Below are positions 51,630 to 61,033 of a stretch of DNA of 64,000 nt, one piece after another. The notes under the pieces were generated by a model, which was not told the DNA's origin, did not search any database, and was given only the letters and a program-made list of their open reading frames with translations. This DNA is from Saccharothrix ecbatanensis (GTDB lineage: Bacteria > Actinomycetota > Actinomycetes > Mycobacteriales > Pseudonocardiaceae). The stretch spans positions 4,340,001-4,404,000 of the forward strand of contig NZ_JACHMO010000001.1 of NCBI RefSeq assembly GCF_014205015.1, read 5' to 3'. Numbering within the stretch: the stretch's first letter is position 1; every line of letters begins with the position of its first letter. A program made the translations under genes and the position numbers.

Positions 51630-52517
51630 TCACGAAGCGTGTGCTCCGGCGAGGCCGAGGGCGGTGCGAAGTGCGGCGATGTGGTCGGGCGTGCTGCCGC
51701 AGCAACCGCCGAGCACCCGTGCGCCGTGCTCGTCGTGCCAGCGGGCCAGGGTTTCGGCGAACTCCGCCGGGGCCACGGCGGTGGGTGGCGGCTCGTCGTG
51801 CCCGGCCGGACGTCGCTCCAGATTCGGATAGGCACCGATCGCACCCGAACAGGTGGCGCGCAGCACTTCCAGGCAGCGCTCGGTGCGGTCCAACGACGTG
51901 CAGTTGACCAGGACCGCCTCCGCTCCCCCGTCCTCGACCGCACGGGCCGCCTCGCCCAGTGACTCACCGGACAGCAGCTGGGCGTCGTCGCCGCAGACGA
52001 AGCTCACCCACGCGCGCAGACCGGCGTCACGGGCGGCGGCCAGCGCGACGCGCGCCTCCCGCACGGTGTTGACGGTCTCGATCAGCACGAGATCCACCCC
52101 GGCGCGGGACAGTTCGGTGGCCAGCCACCGGTGTTCTTCCCGCAGCTCGTCGTCCGGCGGCACGAGGTCGGGCCGGTAGGCGTCCTCGACCGGCGCGACC
52201 GATGCCGCGACCAGCGCGTCCGGACGGTCGGCCTCCCGACGCGCGGACTGAGCGACGCCGACGGCCGCGTGGACCATCCACGCGAGGCCCGCGGCGTCCA
52301 GGCCCATCCGCCGCAACGCCCTCAGGTTGCAGCGGAACGTCGCGGCGGTCACCACCTCCGCGCCCGCCTCCAGGTAACGGCGGTGCACGTCACGCAGGCG
52401 GGTGCGGTTCGCCTCGGTGATCAGCGTCTTCGTCGTCCACCACGGTGGTCGCACGACCAGTCCGCCGCGTTGCAGCTCGGTGGCCACACCCCCGTCGAGC
52501 AACGTCGTCCCGTTCAT
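51630..52517 (-). CDS. Homocysteine S-methyltransferase
   Basis: A 295-aa protein of MmuM type: LLDGGVATELQRGG at the start, EAGAEVVTAATFRCNLRAL, and zinc cysteines in VNCTS and GGCCGSTPDH. It moves a methyl group from S-methylmethionine or SAM to homocysteine or a related thiol. The start overlaps the stop of the PLP lyase gene (ATGA), so the two act in one sulfur pathway. In the enediyne context a thiol other than homocysteine might be the acceptor; this is inference. Confidence 0.88.
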   Translation of the reverse strand: MNGTTLLDGGVATELQRGGLVVRPPWWTTKTLITEANRTRLRDVHRRYLEAGAEVVTAATFRCNLRALRRMGLDAAGLAWMVHAAVGVAQSARREADRPDALVAASVAPVEDAYRPDLVPPDDELREEHRWLATELSRAGVDLVLIETVNTVREARVALAAARDAGLRAWVSFVCGDDAQLLSGESLGEAARAVEDGGAEAVLVNCTSLDRTERCLEVLRATCSGAIGAYPNLERRPAGHDEPPPTAVAPAEFAETLARWHDEHGARVLGGCCGSTPDHIAALRTALGLAGAHAS

Positions 52518-53665
52518 CCTCGAGTCCCCTCCGCGTGTGCGGCCACCGCGAGTGCGGCGGTCAGGTCTTCCACCAGGTCCGCCGGGTCCTCGATACCCAG
52601 CGAGAGCCGGACCAGCCCGTCCGTCACGCCCGCCGCCAGCCGCACGGCGCGCGGCACGGACCAGTGGCTCATGGACGCGGGGTGCTCGATCAGCGAACGG
52701 ACACCGCCCAGGCTCACCGCCGCCGCGAACAGCTCGGTCCGGCGCATCAACGCCTCCACGTCGCCCCGGTACTCGAACGCGACGATCGAGCCGGGCGCGG
52801 ACATCTGCCGCGCGGCCAGCGTGAACGCGGGGTGCTCCGGCAGGCCCGGGTAGTGCACGGCGCCGACGGCGGGCGACGCGGTGAGCACGTCGACCACCGC
52901 CCGCGCGTTCGACACCTGCCGCGCGACCCGCAGCGACAGCGTCTTCAGCCCGCGGTGCACCAGGTAGCAGTCGAACGCCCCCGGCACGCTGCCGAACGCG
53001 GTGCGGTGGCCGACGAGCCGTTCGCGCAGCTCCGGGTCGTCCAGCACGAGCGCGCCGCCCAACACGTCGGAGTGGCCGGCGATGAACTTGGTGGTGCTGT
53101 GCAGGCTGATGTCGGCGCCCTCGGCCAGCGGCTGCTGGAGCGCGGGACCGGTGAACGTGCCGTCAACGACCACCACCGCGCCGTGCCGGTGGGCCGCCGC
53201 CGCGATGGCCGCGATGTCCGCGATCTTCATCACCGGGTTGGTCGGCGTCTCCAGCCAGACCAGGTCCACCGCGTCGGTCAACGCCCCGGCGGCGGCGACC
53301 GGATCGGCCAGGTCCGTCCGGTCGACCCGCACCCCGCGGGCGCGGAACAGGTCGAACAACGTGTGCGTGCCGCTGTAGACGTCGTCGGACGCGACGACCC
53401 GCCCGCCCGAGGGCGCCAACGACAACACCGCCGCGCCGGCCGCCTGCCCGGAGGAGAACGCCACCGCGAACCTCGCGTCCTCCAACGCCGCCAGGCACGT
53501 CTCCAGGTTCTCGCGCGTCGGGTTCTCGCCGCGGCCGTAGTAGTACCGGGTCGGGTCCTGGGCGAACCGGTCGTAGGTCACCGAGAGGTGGATCGGCGGC
53601 ACCAGGTCGCCGGTGGCGCCGTGGGTGCGCGTGCCCTCGTGCACCAACTTCGTGTCGAACCGCAT
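52514..53665 (-). CDS. Cys/Met-metabolism PLP enzyme (cystathionine gamma-lyase/synthase type)
   Basis: A 383-aa protein from the ATG at 53665: RFDTKLVHEGTRTHGATGDL, VPPIHLSVTYDR, YYYGRGENPTRENLE, FSSGQAAGAAVLSL, VWLETPTNPVMKIADI and the PLP lysine in SLHSTTKFIAGHSDVLGG. It could be a gamma-lyase, gamma-synthase or methionine gamma-lyase. The calicheamicin cluster encodes a related PLP enzyme (CalE6), so a role in delivering sulfur to an enediyne product is plausible. It is followed by the coupled homocysteine methyltransferase and preceded by the small HxlR regulator and thioesterase on the same strand. Confidence 0.88.
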   Translation of the reverse strand: MRFDTKLVHEGTRTHGATGDLVPPIHLSVTYDRFAQDPTRYYYGRGENPTRENLETCLAALEDARFAVAFSSGQAAGAAVLSLAPSGGRVVASDDVYSGTHTLFDLFRARGVRVDRTDLADPVAAAGALTDAVDLVWLETPTNPVMKIADIAAIAAAAHRHGAVVVVDGTFTGPALQQPLAEGADISLHSTTKFIAGHSDVLGGALVLDDPELRERLVGHRTAFGSVPGAFDCYLVHRGLKTLSLRVARQVSNARAVVDVLTASPAVGAVHYPGLPEHPAFTLAARQMSAPGSIVAFEYRGDVEALMRRTELFAAAVSLGGVRSLIEHPASMSHWSVPRAVRLAAGVTDGLVRLSLGIEDPADLVEDLTAALAVAAHAEGTRG

Positions 53666-53718
53666 CGCCCGCGGCCCGCCGTTCGCGTCACGTCGCTCCA
53701 CCGCCCCGCCCTTCGCCG

Positions 53719-54021
53719 TCAGTCCTGAGTCGTGCAGCCACGGCCCCAGCGGGCCAGGACCGTGAGCGTGCCGTCCAGACCGCGGCCGAGCGGGGTCAGC
53801 CGGTACTCCCCGTCGCCTTCGACGACCCCGTTGGCGCGCAACCAGTCCAGCCGGTCGCACAGCAGGGCGCGGTCCATGCCGGGGATGCCGTCCAGCAGGC
53901 CGTCCTCGTCCGCCGGCGCCACGAGCAGTTCGCGGATCAGCAGCATCGACCACAGGTCGCCCACCACGTCTAGTCCGGCGGCCAACGCGCAGAACTGGCG
54001 GTCGTCATCGGTCATGGGCAT
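53719..54021 (-). CDS. Short HxlR-type regulator
   Basis: A 100-aa protein from the ATG at 54021, with GAGGAG upstream. It keeps the HxlR core: RQFCALAAGLDVVGDLWSML, LIRELLVAP, IPGMDRALLCDRLDWLRANG, EYRLTPLGRGLDGTLTVLAR. The usual E of GERW is D (GDLW) and the SCP2-like half is absent. It sits 28 bp after the thioesterase gene and 53 bp before the PLP enzyme gene, inside the enediyne transcript. Confidence 0.8.
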   Translation of the reverse strand: MPMTDDDRQFCALAAGLDVVGDLWSMLLIRELLVAPADEDGLLDGIPGMDRALLCDRLDWLRANGVVEGDGEYRLTPLGRGLDGTLTVLARWGRGCTTQD

Positions 54022-54049
54022 CGGCTCCTCGTCGTGTTGCTGATGTGGG

Positions 54050-54475
54050 TCACGTCAACACTTCCGCCGCGTACGGCCGCAGCGCGTCGGCCAGTTCGTC
54101 GGGGACGTGCACTGGCCGCAGGCCGTCCTCGGTGCGGCGCAAGCACGACACGCTCTGGTTGCCCCGCGCCAGCAACCGCCCGGCCCGGCGGAACTCGTAG
54201 TCCATCTCCACCCGGTTGCCGTGCGTCCCGCGCAACGTCATGCCGATCTCGATCTCGTCCAGCGCGAAGGACTCCGCGAAGTACTCCATCGAGCACGACA
54301 CCGTCACCAGCACCAGCTCGCCGCGGCGCAGGTCGGCCAGCACCCCTGGCGCGTGGTCGGCGAGGAACGCCTCGCGGCAGTGGCCCTGCCAGTGCAGGTA
54401 GTGGGCGAAGTAGACGTTGCCCACCACGTTGGTCTCGTCGAATGTGACCCGGTGTCGGAAGTTGTACTCGCGCAC
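54050..54475 (-). CDS. Enediyne thioesterase (hotdog fold, TEBC/E10 type)
   Basis: A 141-aa protein from the GTG at 54475, one base after the pksE stop. The hotdog pattern is clear: VTFDETNVVGNVYFAHYLHW QGHCREAFLADHAP, LVLVTVSCSMEYFAESFALD and GNRVEMDYEFRR. In enediyne biosynthesis this enzyme releases the linear polyene from the PKSE acyl carrier domain. The order pksE then thioesterase is the one normally seen in enediyne cassettes. Confidence 0.93.
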   Translation of the reverse strand: MREYNFRHRVTFDETNVVGNVYFAHYLHWQGHCREAFLADHAPGVLADLRRGELVLVTVSCSMEYFAESFALDEIEIGMTLRGTHGNRVEMDYEFRRAGRLLARGNQSVSCLRRTEDGLRPVHVPDELADALRPYAAEVLT

Positions 54476-54476
54476 G

Positions 54477-57400
54477 TCAGACCCCTCCCACGGCGATCGC
54501 GATGACGGGATCGCCCAGACCGACGACCCGCGGTCTGGCCACCACCACCGCGGCGCCCGCGCCGGAGAGCACGAGCAGGCCGTCGTCGGTGATCTCGTCC
54601 AGTTCCAGCGGCGCCGAGCGGTCTCCGCCGAGACCGGCCAGCGCGGCGCGACCGGCGGCCACCCGGCCCGCGGTCACCTCGACGGATTCGTCAAGCTTGC
54701 CCGCCGCGCATGTGACGACCTCGTCGTCGGCCTTGGTGGCCGGCGCGTGCGTCGGCGTGCCCCACGCGATGCCCACGGGCCGGTCGGCGCGGGCGAGCAG
54801 CACGTGATCGTCCACGGTCGCGGTGGTCCAGTGGTCGCCGGGCGGCGCGGGCCGGTCCGTCCCCGCCACGATCAGCTCCACGTGCTGCGCCACGTCCAGT
54901 TCGATGAGCCGACGGCTGAGCAGTGGTCCGACGAGCGGCACGAGCAGCGGTTCGTCCCAGCGGGTCGGGCCGATCGCGCGCAGGCGCAGGGCGTCCCAGC
55001 GTGCCACCGGCGCGCCGGTCGAGTCCGAGACGTCCAGGTCGAACACGTAGTCGTCGGCGGTGTGGGCGCGTTCGACCGCGTGCACCCGCAGCACGCCGCT
55101 CGGGGCGCGCCACACGGTGAACCGGTCCGCGCCCACCGGCAGCGCGCGGCGGTGCGGCACGCAGGCCAGCAGGACGTGCAGCGCGGCGTCGTGCGCTCCC
55201 GGGTCGCCGAGCAGCAGTCGTTGGTGGTGGAACTCGGAGAACCAGGTGGTGTCCGGCTCGGCGCGGACCCTCGCCAGCACTTCGAAAGCGGACAGCAGGT
55301 CGTAGCCGAGCAGCCGGCGGAACCTGCCGCGGTGGAACAACAGCGGCCCGTAGAACGGGTGTGTGTCGTGTGTTCCGGTGTCGTCGGCCGGCGGGAAGCA
55401 CCGGTCTTGCGCTGCCGCGTCACGGACGGTGGCGGTGAACCGGTCGGCGCCGAAGCCGTCGGTCTCGTCGCGCAGCGCCACCCGCACGCTGTCGTCGCCG
55501 TCGTGCAGCGCGAGCACGCGCAGCAGGCGTGAACCGCGTTCCTCGACGGTCACCGGGCTGCGCAGGTCCACGTCCTCGAACGCCCACCCGTGCCGTTCAC
55601 CGGTCACGGCGTCGGCGGCCTGCGCCATCGCCTCCAGACCGACCACGGCGGGCAGCACGGGCACGCCCTCGATGCGGTGTTCGTCCAGGTAGGGGTCGTC
55701 GCCGAGCGAGAGCGACGCCTCCACGACGGCCTCCACCCCGGCGAACCGGACCGGCAGGTCCTCGATGAAGCGCAACGGCTCGGGCGGCGGACCGGCGACG
55801 GCGAGCGTCGGCCCCGCGGGAAAACGCCCGGTGAGCAGGACGGTGACCGGGGCGTCGCGGTCGGCCAGCACGCGCATCATGGCGCGCGGGCCGTCCTGCG
55901 CGGTGATCGGCGTGATGCCCGTCGCGGCGAGGCCGTCCACGACGCCCATCCGCTCCCCCATGCCGATCCCGGACCACAGCGACCACTCCAGCAGGTGGAA
56001 CCGGCAGTCGGCACGCCCCCCTTGGGCAAGCTCCACCGCGGCACGCTCCACCGCCGCGCGTTCCACTTCGACGCGCAGCCAGTCGTTGGCGACGCAGTAC
56101 TCGGATTCACCGGGCAGGCCGCGGCGGCCGATGATCGAGCCGAACGCGATCACGAGCCGCAGGCCGGGTGCGGCGTCGAGCAGCCTCCGCAGGCCGATCA
56201 CCTTGGGGCCGAGGGTCTGCTTCAGGGTCGCCGCCGTCACCGTGCCCATGCGCTGCGGGGTGTTGACGCCCGCGCCGTGCAGCAGCCCGCGCACGGGGCC
56301 GAGGATGCCGGCGGCGGTGACGGCGCGCGCCACGTCCGCCGGGTCGGTGACGTCGGCCTGCACGTAATGCGCGCGGATCCCGTCGCCGAGCGAAGAAAGG
56401 GCGGCCTTGACGCGCGGCGAGTCCGGCGCCGAGCGACCCAGCACGACCAGCGTGCAGTCGGTCCGCCGGGCCAGGGCCGCGCCGCACGCGCCGGTGATGC
56501 CGTCCGCGCCGCCGGTGACCAGGCAGACGTCGCCGCGGCCCAGCGGCAGGTCGCAGTCGGGGCCGCGGTGGTGCGCGCGCGTGGTGACGTGCTCCACCCC
56601 GTCCTCGGTGACGCGCAGCTCCCGGTAGCCGGTTGCGGCGACGAGACGTGCGTCGAGCGCCTCGCCTTCCACGTCCACGACGGTGACCGCGCAGTCGTCC
56701 AGCTCGACGGCGGCGCTGCGGCCCACGGCGGCTGCGGCGGGGTGACCGTGGTGCGCCACCAGGAGGCGGGACGGTCGGGTCTCGGCGATCAGCGCCAGCG
56801 CGCGGGCCACTTCTGCGGGTTCTTCGCCCTCCAGCCAGACCGCGAGGCCGTGCCCCGGCAGGGAGACGTCGTCCAGCCAGTGGCCGGGCGGGGCGTCCAC
56901 GGTCCAGTCGCCGGGTGGGGTGGTGGCGCCGACGGGCTCGAAGGGTGTCCACCGGTGTTCGAAGGCCCGCACCCACTGGGCGATCCCGGCGGGCGGCGCG
57001 TCGGACGTCTCCTCGGTCGTGGACGGCTGTTTGGCCAGCAGATCGGCGATGTCCGCGACCGTGCTGTCCACAATAGACAGGGCGGCGCCCGGTGGTGTGC
57101 GCCCGAGCAGGCCCGCCATGGCGGCGACGTGCTGGACGACCTGGAGCGAGTTGAGGTGCAGGTCGCCGAGCAGCGTGCTGCCGGGCTGGATGCTCCCGAG
57201 CGGCAGCTCCAGGACCTCGCTGAGGTGCGCCCGCACGACCTCCAGCGGTTCCCCGTCCACGGGCGTTTCGAGCACGGTCTGTTGGCGCGCAAGCGGTTCG
57301 GCGGGCAGCTCGACCGGAAGCTCCGACATGCCCGGAAGAACGGTCTCGCACGGGTTGGCGAGCAGTTCGATCCCGGCGTCGAGGTCGAGCGGGCGGTGCA

Positions 57401-60029
57401 CCCGACCGGCGAACCACGCGTCCAGGTCACCGGCGGCGCACGCGGCGAGCGCGGCCGTGGCCATCGCGTGGCGGTGCGGGTGCGTGCCGTCCAGCGAGAT
57501 CGCGGGGACGTCCGGCACGGTGGTGCGCACGATGTCGGCGAGCGTGGCGCCAGGCCCCACCTCCACCAGGAGTTCGCAGCGCTCGGCGAGGCGGCGCACG
57601 GCCTCGGTGAACCGCACCGGCCTGGTCACCTGGTCGACCAGCAGCGCGGCCAAGTCCGTGGTGGACGTCAACGGGCGGCCCGTGACGGTGGAGAACACCG
57701 GCCGACTGGGCTGGGCGAACGGCACCCCGGCCAGTTCCGCGCGCAACGGCTCCACGACGTCGTCCATCGCGGCGCTGTGGAAGGCGTGGGACACCGGCAG
57801 CACGGTGACGGCGACGCCCCGCGACTTGGCCCGCGTCACCAGCCGCTCGACGTCCTCGACGGGACCGGCCACGGTGGTCTGCTCGGGGCCGTTGAACCCG
57901 GCCACCTCGACGGCCAGCCCTTCGGTCAGTGAGTCGATCTCGGTGGGCGGCGTGCCGATGCCGGCCATCGTGGTGCCCTCACGTCCGTGCTCGGCCATCA
58001 GCCGGCCGCGGGCGACGGCGAGCCCCAGCCCGGTGGCCGGATCAAGCGCGCCTGCCCACACCAGGGCGCTGATCTCACCGAGGCTGTGCCCGACGGCGGC
58101 GACGGGTCGGACGCCGCACGCGTCGAGCCACGCGAGCCCCGCGAGGGACTGGCGGAGGATCGCGGGTTGGGCGACGGCCGTGTCACGCGCGCCGTCCACG
58201 ATCGTCACGCCGTACGGGGTGGGCACGTCCAGGTCGGCCGCCCACGGGCCGAGGTCGGCGCGTACGGGTGCGGCTTGGCCGGGCAGGAGCAGGCCGACGC
58301 GCGGGGCGGGACCGGAGGCGAGCACGACGCCCGCCGGCTCGTCCAGCACCAGGCGGCCGTCCCAGCCGGGCAGGTGGTCGCGTGCCGCGGTGGCGGCGCG
58401 GTGCAGCGCGTCGGGTGTGTCGGCGACCAGCGCGCAGCGGACCGCGCCGGGGACGTGCCGCCCGGCGTGCGTGGTGGCGGCGAGGTCGTGCAGTTCGGCC
58501 GTGCTCAGCCGGGGCGCGAGGGCGGCGACGGTGTCCAGGCGCTCCCGGAGCCCGTCGGCGTCGGCGGCGTCGAGGAGCAGGATCTCGTCACGGTGGGGAC
58601 GACGGCTCAACGCGACGACGCGGGGCGGCAGGGCGTCGACGGGCCGGGCGGGCAGACCACGCAGCACCACGTGGGCGTTGACACCGCCGAAACCCATGGA
58701 GGACACCGACGCCAGCGGTGTGGTGGTCTGCCAGGGCTCCGGCTCGGCGAGCACGCGCAACGGTGTGCCGGCGCGGCGCAGCAGGGCGTGCGGCGAGTCG
58801 ACCCCGGTCGTGGGCGGCAGCACGCGGTGGTGCACGGCGAGCGTGGCTTTGATCAGTCCCGCCACGCCCGCCGCGGCCTTGGTGTGGCCGATGTTGGCCT
58901 TCACGGACCCGAGGGCCGCGCGGTGCGCGCCGTCACCCCGGATCTGCGACAACGCGGTCAGCTCCACCTCGTCGCCGACCTTCGTGCCCGTGCCGTGGCC
59001 TTCGACCAGCTCGATGTGGTGCGGTTCGATGCCCGCCATGCGGTAGGCGCGGGCCATCGCGAGCGTCTGGCCGTGCGACCGGGGTCGGGTCAGCCCACCG
59101 GAGCCGTCGGTCGACGTGCCCCAGCCGGCGAGCACCGCGTAGACCCGCAGGCCCGCGCGTTCGGCGTCCTCGGCGCGCATCAGGGCGACGACACCACAGC
59201 CCTCACCGGGCAGGAACCCGGTCGGCGACTCGTCGTAGACCCGCATCCGGTCCACCGCGAGGGCGCCCGTGCGGGCGAAACCCACCAGCTCGAACGGGTC
59301 CAGGCTGAGGTCGACGCCACCGGCGAGCGCGAATTCGAGGTCGCCGTCGAGCAGCGCGCGGCTCGCCGTCATCACCGACAGGAGGCTGGACGCGCACGCG
59401 CCGTCCACGGTGTAGCCGGAGCCGTGGAAGTCGAAGTGGTTGCAGATCCGGCCCGCGATGGTGTTCGACAACGCGCCCGCGAGCGATTCGTCACCGGGTA
59501 CCGGGAACGGCGTCCGCACCAGGTCGGAGAGCAGGCTGAGCGCGTGTTCGGCGCGTCCCGGGTCGACGCCCGCGCCCGCCAGCGCCGCGGCCGCCGCACG
59601 CCGGACGAACGGCCACCGCAGGCGCAGCTGGGCGGCCCGGGAGAACTCGCCGGTCATCGTGTTGCCCAGCACCACGCCGACGCGATCGCGGTCGAGCCCG
59701 CGCCCGTCCGGGAAACCGGCGTCGACCAGGGCGTCTGCCGCCGTCTCCAGGGCGAGCCAGTGCACGTGGTCCACCGCCCGGTGCAGCGGCCCCGGCACGC
59801 CGAACCGCTTCCGGTCGAACCGCCAGTCGCGCAGCAGCCCGGCGTGCGTCGAGCAGGTGCGGTCGGGGTCGTCGGCCGGGCCCAGGTACGCGCTGGACAG
59901 CCGCTGCTCGGGGAACCTGCGGAACCCGCGGCGGCGGCCGAGCACGGTCTCCCACAACCGGGTCGGCGAGTCGGCATCGGGGTAGCGGCACGCCATGCCG
60001 ACGATGGCGACCCCCTCTGACGGGCTCAC
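54477..60029 (-). CDS. pksE: Iterative enediyne polyketide synthase PKSE
   Basis: An 1850-aa protein from the GTG at 60029, which overlaps the unbU stop (GTGA). Domains: KS with Cys212 in VDGACASSLLSV plus HGTGT and ANIGHTK motifs, AT with Ser649 in GHSLGE, a central ACP with Ser961 in LHLNSLQV (no flanking TE), KR near residue 1175 (LVTGGADGITG) and Tyr/Asn motif SEYCVAND, and DH near residue 1451 (HRIEGVPVLPAVVGLEAMAQ). This KS-AT-ACP-KR-DH order with ACP in the middle is the enediyne hallmark. A C-terminal region of about 280 residues follows where PKSEs carry a phosphopantetheinyl-transferase-like domain; it seems short. The product should be the polyene precursor of a 9- or 10-membered warhead. 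Confidence 0.95.
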   Translation of the reverse strand: MSPSEGVAIVGMACRYPDADSPTRLWETVLGRRRGFRRFPEQRLSSAYLGPADDPDRTCSTHAGLLRDWRFDRKRFGVPGPLHRAVDHVHWLALETAADALVDAGFPDGRGLDRDRVGVVLGNTMTGEFSRAAQLRLRWPFVRRAAAAALAGAGVDPGRAEHALSLLSDLVRTPFPVPGDESLAGALSNTIAGRICNHFDFHGSGYTVDGACASSLLSVMTASRALLDGDLEFALAGGVDLSLDPFELVGFARTGALAVDRMRVYDESPTGFLPGEGCGVVALMRAEDAERAGLRVYAVLAGWGTSTDGSGGLTRPRSHGQTLAMARAYRMAGIEPHHIELVEGHGTGTKVGDEVELTALSQIRGDGAHRAALGSVKANIGHTKAAAGVAGLIKATLAVHHRVLPPTTGVDSPHALLRRAGTPLRVLAEPEPWQTTTPLASVSSMGFGGVNAHVVLRGLPARPVDALPPRVVALSRRPHRDEILLLDAADADGLRERLDTVAALAPRLSTAELHDLAATTHAGRHVPGAVRCALVADTPDALHRAATAARDHLPGWDGRLVLDEPAGVVLASGPAPRVGLLLPGQAAPVRADLGPWAADLDVPTPYGVTIVDGARDTAVAQPAILRQSLAGLAWLDACGVRPVAAVGHSLGEISALVWAGALDPATGLGLAVARGRLMAEHGREGTTMAGIGTPPTEIDSLTEGLAVEVAGFNGPEQTTVAGPVEDVERLVTRAKSRGVAVTVLPVSHAFHSAAMDDVVEPLRAELAGVPFAQPSRPVFSTVTGRPLTSTTDLAALLVDQVTRPVRFTEAVRRLAERCELLVEVGPGATLADIVRTTVPDVPAISLDGTHPHRHAMATAALAACAAGDLDAWFAGRVHRPLDLDAGIELLANPCETVLPGMSELPVELPAEPLARQQTVLETPVDGEPLEVVRAHLSEVLELPLGSIQPGSTLLGDLHLNSLQVVQHVAAMAGLLGRTPPGAALSIVDSTVADIADLLAKQPSTTEETSDAPPAGIAQWVRAFEHRWTPFEPVGATTPPGDWTVDAPPGHWLDDVSLPGHGLAVWLEGEEPAEVARALALIAETRPSRLLVAHHGHPAAAAVGRSAAVELDDCAVTVVDVEGEALDARLVAATGYRELRVTEDGVEHVTTRAHHRGPDCDLPLGRGDVCLVTGGADGITGACGAALARRTDCTLVVLGRSAPDSPRVKAALSSLGDGIRAHYVQADVTDPADVARAVTAAGILGPVRGLLHGAGVNTPQRMGTVTAATLKQTLGPKVIGLRRLLDAAPGLRLVIAFGSIIGRRGLPGESEYCVANDWLRVEVERAAVERAAVELAQGGRADCRFHLLEWSLWSGIGMGERMGVVDGLAATGITPITAQDGPRAMMRVLADRDAPVTVLLTGRFPAGPTLAVAGPPPEPLRFIEDLPVRFAGVEAVVEASLSLGDDPYLDEHRIEGVPVLPAVVGLEAMAQAADAVTGERHGWAFEDVDLRSPVTVEERGSRLLRVLALHDGDDSVRVALRDETDGFGADRFTATVRDAAAQDRCFPPADDTGTHDTHPFYGPLLFHRGRFRRLLGYDLLSAFEVLARVRAEPDTTWFSEFHHQRLLLGDPGAHDAALHVLLACVPHRRALPVGADRFTVWRAPSGVLRVHAVERAHTADDYVFDLDVSDSTGAPVARWDALRLRAIGPTRWDEPLLVPLVGPLLSRRLIELDVAQHVELIVAGTDRPAPPGDHWTTATVDDHVLLARADRPVGIAWGTPTHAPATKADDEVVTCAAGKLDESVEVTAGRVAAGRAALAGLGGDRSAPLELDEITDDGLLVLSGAGAAVVVARPRVVGLGDPVIAIAVGGV

Positions 60030-61033
60030 GACCGCACCGCGGCGGGCGCCGCCGGTAACGTGGCCGTCTGCGCCGAGCCCGACCGCTTCGACGCCACGAC
60101 CAGCACCACGGCCCGCAGGACGCACGCGGCCACCAGGGCGAAGAACAGCCCGAACGAGATGCCGGCGACGACCAGCACCGCGTAGATCACCGCCGCGGTC
60201 ACGCCGAACACCACCTGGTTGCGCTTGACGAACGGAGTGCTGCCCGGGTCGGTGATCATGTAGTTGGTGAACAGGATGAACGCCAGGCCCGTCATCGGCG
60301 CGAGCGCGCCGAGCAGCGCGTGGTCCAGCAGCAGCCAGCGCAGCACGGCCTGGAGCACGAACGCGCCGAGCCAGGCGAGGATGAGTGGCATCTTTCCGGT
60401 GAGCTTGGCGTTCAGCATGGTGCCCGCCATCAGCACGCCCAGCGGCAGCAGCCAGTCCAGGGTGCCGGTGGTGAAGCTGGTGAAGTGGTAGGGCGGCGCG
60501 ATGCCGACCCACGGGAACAGCAGCAATACCACGACGATGCCCGTGTTGGACGGGTTGAACACGTGCCGGACCTTGCCGTTGACCCGCAGCCGGACGAGGT
60601 ACTTGCTGGCGTTGCCGACAGTGACGGCGAAGATGTAGGGCCACAAGGATTCGTTGCCCCACAACAGCATTCCGCACGCAAGACCGGTGATGTGGGCGGG
60701 CAGCAGGAACACGACGAGCGCCTTCACCCCGCCCTGGTAGGTCGGTGTGCGTCCGGTGACCCACGCGTCCATGAATTCGAACAACAGCGCTGTGGCGTAG
60801 CTGACGAGGATGACGACGATCGGCGTGATCGGCGCCTGCTCGAAGCCGAGCAGGAGGTGGCCGAGGATGTTGAACACGGTGATGGAGGTGGCGAACCGGG
60901 CGAGCGCCTTGACCCGCCGCTGCTCCGGCGTGAGGCCCGGCCGGGCGGGTGGGGCGGGCGGCACGGTCGGCCGCGCGTCGGCGGCCGGTGCGCCGCCGCG
61001 GTGCACGTCGGGTGGTGTCGAAGTCGTCGTCAT
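60026..61033 (-). CDS. unbU: Enediyne-cassette membrane protein UnbU
   Basis: A 335-aa protein from the ATG at 61033. After a Pro/Ala-rich cytoplasmic leader there are about eight to nine membrane helices (VFNILGHLLLGFEQAPITPI, VVILVSYATALLFEFMDAWV, GVKALVVFLLPAHITGLACG, VFNPSNTGIVVVLLLFPWVG, LAFILFTNYMITDPGSTPFV). The DPGSTP segment and layout resemble RnfD/NqrB-type subunits. It overlaps unbV upstream (ATGA) and pksE downstream (GTGA). UnbU is conserved in enediyne clusters with unknown function; transport or electron transfer are the usual proposals. Confidence 0.92.
   Translation of the reverse strand: MTTTSTPPDVHRGGAPAADARPTVPPAPPARPGLTPEQRRVKALARFATSITVFNILGHLLLGFEQAPITPIVVILVSYATALLFEFMDAWVTGRTPTYQGGVKALVVFLLPAHITGLACGMLLWGNESLWPYIFAVTVGNASKYLVRLRVNGKVRHVFNPSNTGIVVVLLLFPWVGIAPPYHFTSFTTGTLDWLLPLGVLMAGTMLNAKLTGKMPLILAWLGAFVLQAVLRWLLLDHALLGALAPMTGLAFILFTNYMITDPGSTPFVKRNQVVFGVTAAVIYAVLVVAGISFGLFFALVAACVLRAVVLVVASKRSGSAQTATLPAAPAAVRS

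Noticed and set aside
54477..60764. PKSE read as a 2095-aa protein starting at 60764
   Set aside because: The extra 245 residues are an out-of-frame reading of unbU; the GTG at 60029 overlaps the unbU stop and is followed at once by the KS motif.
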